Below, one piece after another: positions 1 through 5,354 of a stretch of 7,021 bases of DNA (position 1 is the first letter of the stretch; the number at the start of each line of letters is the position of its first letter). Position numbers and translations under genes: made by a program. Below the pieces are notes generated by a model, which was not told where the DNA came from, ran no database searches, and was given only the letters and a program-made list of their open reading frames with translations. The DNA is from Gammaproteobacteria bacterium UBA4475 (GTDB lineage: Bacteria > Pseudomonadota > Gammaproteobacteria > Pseudomonadales > Azotimanducaceae), in NCBI GenBank assembly GCA_002389265.1, contig DGOD01000111.1:11957-18977 (forward strand), written 5' to 3'.

Positions 1-24
1 ACCATGTTCGATACCATGTTCGAT
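1..24. repeat. Perfect 12-bp tandem duplication at the left edge
   Basis: ACCATGTTCGAT occurs twice in direct succession (1-12 and 13-24) with no mismatch. The unit is a multiple of three, so in the overlapping open frame it simply repeats four residues (TMFD). More copies may lie to the left of the window. The identity suggests a recent slippage event or a small in-frame repeat within the upstream gene. Confidence 0.8.
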
Positions 25-105
25 GAAAGGTTGAGAGAATGCCAGGACCTGGCGGCCGCGCGTGCAGTGCTGACACTTGAGTATTCGGCCAGAGTCTTGG
101 TATAA
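1..105 (+). CDS. 3' end of an unidentified upstream gene (partial)
   Basis: An open frame runs from base 1 to a TAA at 103-105, giving 34 residues that begin TMFDTMFDERLRECQ and end in EYSARVLV. The 5' end is off the window. About 60% of third positions are G or C, in keeping with the neighbours, and the stop lies 40 bp before the thiolase start on the same strand, so a co-directional gene tail is plausible. The visible residues look like an amphipathic C-terminal helix (LAAARAVLTLEYSARVL). They are too few to assign a family. Because a downstream thiolase often sits beside other acyl-CoA genes, a fatty-acid or acyl-CoA enzyme is a guess only. The first eight codons are a duplicated TMFD unit. 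The frame could also be open by chance. Confidence 0.4.
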   Translation, partial: TMFDTMFDERLRECQDLAAARAVLTLEYSARVLV

Positions 106-106
106 G
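77..106 (+). promoter_or_regulatory. Candidate sigma-70 promoter for the thiolase gene
   Basis: TTGAGT at 77-82 (4 of 6 to TTGACA) and TATAAG at 101-106 (5 of 6 to TATAAT) are separated by 18 bp. Transcription would start near 113, giving a leader of about 30 nt before the ATG at 146. The elements overlap the stop codon of the short upstream frame, so the thiolase could be expressed on its own even if it is also read through from upstream. This call rests on sequence matching only. Confidence 0.4.
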
Positions 107-145
107 TGTTCCCCAATTCAAACCTTACAACGGTCAGAGAAATTT

Positions 146-1339
146 ATGCGTCGAGCTGCCATCGTTTCACCAATCAGAACCCCTGTGGGGAAATTCCTCG
201 GTGGTCTAAAAGATCTGCCGGCGGGAGAATTAGCCGCTTGTGTCATTAAAGCGCTGATGGCGCGGACCGGCATAGACGGTGAAAGGATCGACGATGTGGT
301 GTTCGCGCAAGGCTATGGTAATGGCGAAGCGCCTTGCATCGCTCGTTGGGCAGCGTTGGCAGCGGGCCTGCCCATTAGCGTGCCCGGTTATCAATTAGAT
401 CGACGTTGCGGTAGCGGTCTGCAGGCAGTGATTGATGCGGCCATGATGGTACAAACAGGCGTGGCCGATGTAGTGATCGCCGGTGGCGTAGAAAGTATGA
501 GCAACGTGGAGTACTACAGTACGGATATGCGTTCTGGTGCTCGAGCCGGCGCATCAGTGATGCATGACCGGTTAACTCGAGGTCGTGTCATGTCACAGCC
601 TATCGCCCGGTTTGGCGAGATCAGCGGCATGATTGAGACCGCTGAAAACCTTGCGCGAGATTACGACATTAGCCGCCAAGCCTGTGATGAGTACGCCTTA
701 ATGAGCCATCAGCGAGCCACCGCAGCCTGGGCTGCGGGTAAATTTGACGATGAGCTTGTACCCGTGGCAATACCTCAGCGCCGGGGTGAACCTCTGATGT
801 TTGACCGAGATGAGGGTTTTCGGCCAGATGCCACCCTTGAGAGTCTCTCGGCATTACGCCCCCTGGAGGGCGGTGTGGTGACCGCCGGTAATGCCAGTCA
901 GCAAAATGATGCTGCCGCCGCGTGCCTGGTGGTTGCCGAGGACAAGCTGGAAGAACTGGGACTTGAGCCCATGGGCTGGTTGGTGGGTTGGGCGGCAGCG
1001 GGCTGTGAGCCCTCGCGCATGGGTATCGGTCCGGTGCCTGCGGTTGAGCGGTTATTTGCGCGAACCGGCCTGGGCTGGTCTGACATCGACCTGGTAGAAC
1101 TTAATGAAGCCTTTGCGCCGCAAGTGTTGGCGGTATTGAAAGGCTGGGGCTGGGATGACCGAGATCGCTTGAATGTGAACGGATCTGGCATTTCCCTGGG
1201 CCACCCTATTGGTGCCACCGGCGGCCGAATATTGGCCAATCTGCTGCGGGAACTGGATCGTCGTGATGGTCGTTATGGTCTTGAAACCATGTGTATCGGC
1301 GGTGGGCAGGGGCTGGCGGCTATCTTCGAGCGTGCCTGA
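146..1339 (+). CDS. Acetyl-CoA C-acyltransferase (thiolase)
   Basis: Thiolase-superfamily enzyme of 397 residues, close to the usual 390-400. It is expected to be a cytosolic tetramer that cleaves 3-ketoacyl-CoA or condenses acetyl-CoA through a Cys-bound acyl intermediate. The N-terminus RRAAIVSPIRTPVGKFLGG is typical. The nucleophile is Cys88 in DRRCGSGLQAV. NEAF lies at 320-323, His353 is in GISLGHPIGATGG, and the acid/base Cys383 is in CIGGGQGL, so all catalytic positions are present. The ATG at 146 is preferred over the in-frame TTG at 77, because the extra 23 residues do not resemble any thiolase start. A weak AGAGA lies at 136-140. The LDRRCGSGLQAV, AGNASQQNDAAAA and NVNGSGIS variants point to a subgroup distinct from classical PhaA/AtoB, whose equivalents are NASGINDGAAA and NxNGGAIA. 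Chain-length preference cannot be read from the sequence, so no gene symbol is given. Confidence 0.93.
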   Translation: MRRAAIVSPIRTPVGKFLGGLKDLPAGELAACVIKALMARTGIDGERIDDVVFAQGYGNGEAPCIARWAALAAGLPISVPGYQLDRRCGSGLQAVIDAAMMVQTGVADVVIAGGVESMSNVEYYSTDMRSGARAGASVMHDRLTRGRVMSQPIARFGEISGMIETAENLARDYDISRQACDEYALMSHQRATAAWAAGKFDDELVPVAIPQRRGEPLMFDRDEGFRPDATLESLSALRPLEGGVVTAGNASQQNDAAAACLVVAEDKLEELGLEPMGWLVGWAAAGCEPSRMGIGPVPAVERLFARTGLGWSDIDLVELNEAFAPQVLAVLKGWGWDDRDRLNVNGSGISLGHPIGATGGRILANLLRELDRRDGRYGLETMCIGGGQGLAAIFERA

Positions 1340-1358
1340 GTTCAGCGAATTGCAGGAT

Positions 1359-1435
1359 TAAGCTGTGCTGTTTATAGCCGCTCCAGTTTGCCGCTACAGT
1401 ATAGAGCCGCAGCTGCTGAGAGATGCCACAGCTTA
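1359..1435. other. Convergent intergenic gap with a long-loop inverted repeat
   Basis: The 93 bp between the thiolase stop and the minus-strand gene's stop hold a perfect 9-bp inverted repeat, TAAGCTGTG at 1359-1367 and CACAGCTTA at 1427-1435. The second arm overlaps the stop codon of the minus-strand gene. The loop is 59 nt and no T-run follows on either strand, so it does not look like a standard intrinsic terminator. Between the arms are three GCCGC motifs (from 1377, 1391 and 1406) with no convincing hairpin. A weak bidirectional 3'-end structure is possible. Confidence 0.25.
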
Positions 1436-1864
1436 TAAATAGTGAGGCAGATGGCCGCGAATGTCAGCCGCGCTGTGACGAACAAGATCGTGGTCTATCT
1501 CTGCTGCGACCCGCTTTCGAACCTGCGGGCTGATGGCGCCTCGAAGTCTGCCGAGGAATCGCGGTGGTGCGATAATATAAATTTTGTGGATGTCATCGGC
1601 GATGCTGCTATGCAATTTGGCCGCAATTTCAACGGCGAATTGCTGCGCTTCAAGTTGCTGGGCCTCGCTTTCGTGCCCCATGGAATGTCGACCCTGACCG
1701 ATCGAGTCTTGACCAATGCCTGGGCCGTCGGTGGTCAGTTCGGTATTTTTCAAACGACTGGCAGGGTGGGCGTACTCTTCCCAGAGGTCAAGCTCGCCCG
1801 TTTGTGAGCGGGTGGTGTATAGCTTGGCGTAAGCGCCGTCTGCGACCAGTACCAAAATTGTCAT
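1433..1864 (-). CDS. Host-attachment family protein (Host_attach, PF10116-like)
   Basis: A 143-residue soluble protein with no signal peptide or membrane segment. The N-terminal strand ILVLVADGAYAKLY (3-16), the middle signature GQGRHSMGHESE (56-67), the helix EAQQFAVEIAAKL (72-84) and the C-terminal block APPRFLGRLRGAI (99-111) to RGHLPHYL (136-143) match the family named 'protein required for attachment to host cells'. That name comes from a plant-associated bacterium and is not a reliable guide to function here. From memory, the fold has been related to release-factor-like (eRF1/baeRF) domains; I could not check this. The ATG at 1864 is preceded by AGGGAG eight bases upstream, a good ribosome binding site. 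The gene is monocistronic in this window, convergent with the thiolase and divergent from the flavoprotein operon. Its leader contains unusual 14-bp repeats. Confidence 0.82.
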   Translation of the reverse strand: MTILVLVADGAYAKLYTTRSQTGELDLWEEYAHPASRLKNTELTTDGPGIGQDSIGQGRHSMGHESEAQQLEAQQFAVEIAAKLHSSIADDIHKIYIIAPPRFLGRLRGAISPQVRKRVAAEIDHDLVRHSAADIRGHLPHYL

Positions 1865-1922
1865 TCACCGTGCTCCCTGATTCAACGTCTCTTGCTCAGC
1901 GTCTTTTACTCAACGTTCCTGA
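1864..1922. repeat. Degenerate 14-bp tandem repeats in the leader of the host-attachment gene
   Basis: Read on the plus strand, three units abut exactly: TTCAACGTCTCTTG (1881-1894), CTCAGCGTCTTTTA (1895-1908) and CTCAACGTTCCTGA (1909-1922). They share a YTCARCGT core, with 9-10 of 14 identities between pairs. A fourth, related unit with a 3-nt insertion, TTCACCGTGCTCCCTGA (1864-1880), covers the ribosome binding site and touches the start codon. Spacings of 14, 14 and 17 bp are not helical multiples, so decay of a tandem duplication is at least as likely as an operator array. Confidence 0.5.
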
Positions 1923-1985
1923 GGGTCATTAGGATCGAAGGCCGTGCCCCGACGCCGTTAATTTAGGCGACTCGTGGGTGGTGGG

Positions 1986-2018
1986 CCTAGATCCAGATCA
2001 ATATTTTCATGGACTAGG
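1986..2018. promoter_or_regulatory. Imperfect dyad in the divergent intergenic region (possible operator)
   Basis: CCTAGATCCA (1986-1995) pairs with TGGACTAGG (2010-2018) over 9 bp with a single bulged A at 1991 and a 14-nt AT-rich spacer. The right arm falls where the -35 region of the TATAAT box at 2040 would lie. It could be a regulator-binding site or cruciform-forming DNA for the operon. Neither arm matches a known operator that I recognise. Confidence 0.3.
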
Positions 2019-2039
2019 GATGGAACCGTAGGATGTCTG

Positions 2040-2045
2040 TATAAT
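2040..2045 (+). promoter_or_regulatory. Perfect -10 box (TATAAT) for the SEC-C/flavoprotein operon
   Basis: TATAAT at 2040-2045 matches the sigma-70 consensus exactly. There is no good -35 hexamer at 16-18 bp (the 17-bp position reads GGGATG) and no TGn extended -10. The promoter may therefore depend on an activator, and the dyad just upstream would be a candidate site. The predicted transcript starts near 2052. That excludes the ATG at 2044, which lies inside the box, as the start of the next gene. Confidence 0.5.
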
Positions 2046-2076
2046 GCGGCTTGAAACTGCACCCAGGCCCATGCCA

Positions 2077-2412
2077 ATGTCAAAATATCCCCATAAAGAT
2101 CTGCCCCTGAAAAAGCCAAAATTCGACAGCGCCGTGTTTGAGACTAAAAAGCCACCGCGTTTAGGCTCCCAGCGGAACCCGTTGACGCTGACAGTGAAAG
2201 ACGAAGCGCGGCGCCTAGAGATCAAAGCAATCTGTGCCGACAAAAGCTGGTTTTGTGAGATTACCGTGGATCCCGAAGCGGACGAAAATATCAGGGATTT
2301 GACCTTTCTGCAGGACAAGCAGGTGGTCGCCACGTCCACTCGGCTGGCGGGTCGAAACGATCCTTGCCCCTGCGGTAGTGGCAAGAAATACAAGCAGTGT
2401 TGCGCGAAATAA
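2077..2412 (+). CDS. SEC-C metal-binding motif protein, PBPRA1643 family
   Basis: A small protein of 111 residues with a C-terminal SEC-C zinc motif, [16 protein letters not shown], whose ligands are Cys97, Cys99, Cys108 and Cys109. The same motif ends SecA, where it binds zinc and aids contacts with SecB and the ribosome, and it occurs in many small proteins of unknown role. The N-terminal part (MSKYPHKD, then [17 protein letters not shown] at 24-40) and the ENIRDLT stretch (70-76) fit the PBPRA1643-type family of marine gammaproteobacteria, as far as I recall it. The ATG at 2077 is chosen because family members begin MSK and the ATG at 2044 lies within the promoter. An ATG at 2071 is also possible. 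The ribosome binding site is weak (CAGG near 2065). It is the first gene of a likely operon, 18 bp ahead of the HI0933-type gene. Function unknown. Confidence 0.82.
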   Translation: MSKYPHKDLPLKKPKFDSAVFETKKPPRLGSQRNPLTLTVKDEARRLEIKAICADKSWFCEITVDPEADENIRDLTFLQDKQVVATSTRLAGRNDPCPCGSGKKYKQCCAK

Positions 2413-2430
2413 ATCCGTTTAGTTCAGTCC

Positions 2431-3654
2431 ATGACAGAGTTATCGCATAATCCAGATGTTGTTATCCTCGGCGCCGGCGCGGCGGGGTTGATGTGTGCGT
2501 TGACTGCGGCCCAACAGGGGCGGCGGGTGCTGGTGCTGGAGAAGGCCAATAAGGTCGGCAAAAAAATCCTCATGTCCGGTGGTGGCCGATGTAACTTCAC
2601 CAATTACTTTGTCGAAGCCGATAACTACATTTCCAACAATCCGCACTTTTGTAAGGCGGCGCTGAAGCGCTATAGCCCGTGGGATTTTATTGGGTTGGTT
2701 GAGCGCTATGAAATCCCCTTTGAGGAGCGGCAACACAGCCAGTTGTTTTGCCTGCATTCGGCGAAAGATATTTTGGCGATGTTGTTGCAGGAATGCGCGC
2801 AGGTCGGCGTAGAAATTCAGGCCCAGTGCGAGTTGCAAAAGGTTGAGGCGTTGGCGGCCGATGGTGCCTCGCGCTATGCCGTGCACGTCGTGATTAACGG
2901 CGTCCGCCGCACAATCGAGTGCCATTCCCTGGTGGTTGCTACCGGTGCGCTATCCATTCCCACGCTGGGTGGTAGTGGCGTCGGATACGAACTGGCTGCT
3001 CAATTTGGCTTGGCCGTGACAGCTCGTCGGGCGGGTCTGGTGCCCCTGATGTTCAGTGATCAAACTCGCGCATTGTGCGAGCGTCTGTCGGGCCTGGCCC
3101 TGCCGGTGAGTGTCAGCTGTCAGGGACAAACCTTTCGAGAGAACCTGTTGTTCACCCATCGGGGTATGAGCGGGCCGGTGATCTTGCAAATTTCCAACTA
3201 CTGGGCGCCAGGCGACAGCATTAGCATCGACCTGTTGCCGGCAGAGGATGCCGCTGCTTGGTTAATGGCTTTGAAACACGAGCAGCCTTTGACCCACCTG
3301 AAAACCGTGCTGACCTATAAGCTGGCGAAATCCCTGGTGGCTGAACTAGAGGTGCTATTTTGGCCGTCTCTGGCCGGGTCTAAGTTGGCGGAAATCACCG
3401 ATCAGCAGCTGCGCCAAGTGGGTGAGCAATTGAACCATTGGTTGTTGAAGCCTTCCGCCACCGAGGGCTATCGAACCGCCGAGGTGACGTTGGGCGGCGT
3501 AGATACCGCCGGCGTCAGCTCAAAAACCATGGAGGCGAAGCAGCAGCCGGGTCTATATTTTATCGGCGAAGTGCTGGATGTCAGCGGTCACCTGGGTGGC
3601 TTTAATTTTCAGTGGGCCTGGTCTTCCGGTTACAGCGCGGGATTAGTGGTGTGA
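2431..3654 (+). CDS. HI0933/YhiN-family FAD-binding flavoprotein (NAD(P)/FAD-dependent oxidoreductase)
   Basis: A cytosolic flavoprotein of 407 residues, the usual family length. The N-terminal FAD Rossmann motif is GAGAAG (14-19) with acidic Glu37 ending the second strand. Next comes the family signature GKKILMSGGGRCNFTN (43-58). The C-terminal FAD-contact block spans 379-400 and includes GEVLDVSGHLGG and NFQWAWSSG. AEVTLGGV near 350 is also typical. Homologues are often annotated as BaiN or bile-acid reductase by transfer; that is not supported here, and the physiological substrate of the family is unknown. The start at 2431 has no recognisable Shine-Dalgarno sequence. Its 18-bp distance from the SEC-C stop suggests co-transcription and perhaps translational coupling. 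It is followed after 45 bp by a second, unrelated FAD protein. Confidence 0.92.
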   Translation: MTELSHNPDVVILGAGAAGLMCALTAAQQGRRVLVLEKANKVGKKILMSGGGRCNFTNYFVEADNYISNNPHFCKAALKRYSPWDFIGLVERYEIPFEERQHSQLFCLHSAKDILAMLLQECAQVGVEIQAQCELQKVEALAADGASRYAVHVVINGVRRTIECHSLVVATGALSIPTLGGSGVGYELAAQFGLAVTARRAGLVPLMFSDQTRALCERLSGLALPVSVSCQGQTFRENLLFTHRGMSGPVILQISNYWAPGDSISIDLLPAEDAAAWLMALKHEQPLTHLKTVLTYKLAKSLVAELEVLFWPSLAGSKLAEITDQQLRQVGEQLNHWLLKPSATEGYRTAEVTLGGVDTAGVSSKTMEAKQQPGLYFIGEVLDVSGHLGGFNFQWAWSSGYSAGLVV

Positions 3655-3661
3655 TCCAGCG

Positions 3662-3696
3662 CGCCCTTTCAGGCCATCATCATGCTAAAATGGGCG
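3662..3696 (+). other. Short hairpin or weak promoter-like sequence before the COG2509 gene
   Basis: CGCCC (3662-3666) can pair with GGGCG (3692-3696); one T:T mismatch and two more pairs extend the stem, with a loop of about 20 nt. It ends 3 bp before the ATG at 3700. Inside it is TAAAAT (3686-3691), which resembles a -10 box but would give an almost leaderless transcript. It may tune translation between the two flavoprotein genes. Chance is equally likely. Confidence 0.2.
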
Positions 3697-3699
3697 ACG

Positions 3700-5346
3700 A
3701 TGTTGCGACTCAACGAACTTAAACTACCCCTTGATCATTCCTCCGCCGACCTGCGGCTGGCGATTCTCGATCGTCTCGGTATTGAGTCAACTGAATTGGT
3801 GGACTACACCATTTATAAGCGTAGTTATGACGCGCGTAAAAAAACTGACATCAAGTTGATCTATCAGATTGATGCGCAATTGTCGGAAGGTGTGGAAGCG
3901 ACATTACTCGCCGCCAATCCCCCATCATCGGTGATGCAACCGACACCGGACACGAGTTATCAATTTGTCAGGCAGGCGCCGGCAACCTTTCCAGCTGCGG
4001 AACAACAGCGGCCGATCGTCATCGGCTTTGGTCCCTGCGGCTTGCTTACGGCATTGCTGTTGGCGCAGATGGGTCTGAAGCCTATTGTGTTAGAGCGCGG
4101 GCAAGATGTTCGACAACGGACCCGTGCCACCTGGGGCTTTTGGCGCAAGGGTGAGCTCAATACCGAATCCAATGTGCAGTTTGGCGAGGGTGGTGCGGGG
4201 ACCTTCTCTGACGGCAAGCTCTATAGCCAGGTCAAGGACCGGCGTCATTTGGGCCGTAAGGTGCTGGTTGAGTTTGTCGAGGCCGGTGCGCCGGCGGAGA
4301 TCTTGATGATCAGCAAACCCCATATCGGTACCTTCAAGCTGGTGACGATGGTGGAGCACATGCGGGCCAAAATTATCGCCCTCGGTGGAGAAATTCGCTT
4401 CGAACAGAAAGTCGACGTCATCCAGCGCACACCGTTGGCAAGCGATGATGAGGGCATGGGTCAGGTCACCGGCGTCACGCTCGCCAGCGGCGAGACCCTG
4501 CACAGTCGGCATATTGTCTTGGCTATTGGCCACAGTGCCCGCGATACCTTCGCAATGCTGTTAGACCAAGGGGTTTACGTGGAGCCGAAACCCTTCTCCA
4601 TTGGTTTTCGAATTGAGCATCCACAATCGGTAATCGATCAGGCTCGATTCGGTGAGTTTGCGGGCCATCCAATTCTCGGTGCCGCAGATTATAAACTCGT
4701 TCATCATGGCAGCGACGGCCGTAGCGTGTATAGTTTCTGTATGTGTCCGGGCGGTACCGTGGTGGCCGCCACCTCAGAAGCGGGCCATGTAGTGACCAAT
4801 GGCATGTCGCAGTACTCGCGCAATGAACGCAACGCCAATTCAGCCATCGTCGTGGGCATTGACCCGGCCCGAGACTATCCCGGTGATCCCTTAGCCGGCA
4901 TCGAACTGCAACGTCGGCTGGAGGTTCTGGCTTATGAGCTGGGCGGTCAAGACTACAGTGCGCCCGCGCAACTGGTGGGAGACTTTTTGGCCAATGAACC
5001 CTCGACATCACTGGGTAGTGTGACGCCGTCCTATAAGCCGGGCGTCTCGCTTGGCGACTTATCCAAGGCGTTACCGGATTATGCTATCAAAGCGATTCGC
5101 GAGGCGATTCCTGTATTCGATCGGCAGATTAAGGGCTTTGCTATGCACGACGCGATATTGACGGGCGTTGAGACTCGAACGTCTGCGCCGATCTGCATCC
5201 GTCGTGGTAAGAACTGCCAGAGTATCAATACTCGGGGCCTGTATCCTGCGGGTGAGGGGGCCGGCTATGCCGGAGGTATCCTCTCGGCGGGTATCGATGG
5301 CATCAAGATCGCTGAGGCGATCGCGTTGGATCTGCTCGGCAGTTGA
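3700..5346 (+). CDS. COG2509-type FAD-dependent dehydrogenase-like protein, function unknown
   Basis: A 548-residue protein, full length for the family. Residues 1-95 form a distinct N-terminal domain (MLRLNELKLPLDH, then YKRSYDARKK at 39-48). A Rossmann FAD motif follows, IVIGFGPCG (106-114), with Glu132 ending the second strand (LERG). The family signature QFGEGGAGTFSDGKLY is at 160-175. CMCPGG is at 347-352 and the C-terminal FAD block YPAGEGAGYAGGI at 515-527. No membrane segments are seen. The ATG at 3700 is chosen because homologues begin MLRL. An in-frame ATG at 3682 would add MLKWAT and has AGG eight bases upstream, so the start is not fully settled. It is probably the last gene of the operon. 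Its stop is 8 bp from the stop of the convergent PEP synthase gene. The reaction catalysed by this family is not established to my knowledge. Confidence 0.9.
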   Translation: MLRLNELKLPLDHSSADLRLAILDRLGIESTELVDYTIYKRSYDARKKTDIKLIYQIDAQLSEGVEATLLAANPPSSVMQPTPDTSYQFVRQAPATFPAAEQQRPIVIGFGPCGLLTALLLAQMGLKPIVLERGQDVRQRTRATWGFWRKGELNTESNVQFGEGGAGTFSDGKLYSQVKDRRHLGRKVLVEFVEAGAPAEILMISKPHIGTFKLVTMVEHMRAKIIALGGEIRFEQKVDVIQRTPLASDDEGMGQVTGVTLASGETLHSRHIVLAIGHSARDTFAMLLDQGVYVEPKPFSIGFRIEHPQSVIDQARFGEFAGHPILGAADYKLVHHGSDGRSVYSFCMCPGGTVVAATSEAGHVVTNGMSQYSRNERNANSAIVVGIDPARDYPGDPLAGIELQRRLEVLAYELGGQDYSAPAQLVGDFLANEPSTSLGSVTPSYKPGVSLGDLSKALPDYAIKAIREAIPVFDRQIKGFAMHDAILTGVETRTSAPICIRRGKNCQSINTRGLYPAGEGAGYAGGILSAGIDGIKIAEAIALDLLGS

Positions 5347-5354
5347 GCCCGTCT

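Noticed and set aside
77..145. TTG start adding 23 residues to the thiolase
   Set aside because: The extension does not resemble any thiolase N-terminus, and it overlaps the candidate promoter and the end of the upstream frame. The family start is the ATG at 146.
1359..1435. Intrinsic terminator between the convergent thiolase and host-attachment genes
   Set aside because: The 9-bp arms are 59 nt apart and no T-run follows; kept only as a weak inverted repeat.
1442..1807. 121-residue plus-strand frame opposite the host-attachment gene
   Set aside because: It is an antisense shadow with no recognisable domain; the minus-strand frame carries clear family motifs and a good ribosome binding site.
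2440..2925. 161-residue minus-strand frame within the HI0933-type gene
   Set aside because: It lies opposite the FAD-binding motifs of a well-supported gene and has no motifs of its own.
2431..3654. Bile-acid reductase (BaiN) function for the HI0933-type protein
   Set aside because: This name spreads by annotation transfer from gut clostridia; no bai-type genes are nearby and the motifs are only family-level.
4523..5011. 162-residue minus-strand frame within the COG2509 gene
   Set aside because: Its composition (rich in Arg, His, Pro and Cys) is typical of an antisense shadow, and the sense frame is strongly supported.
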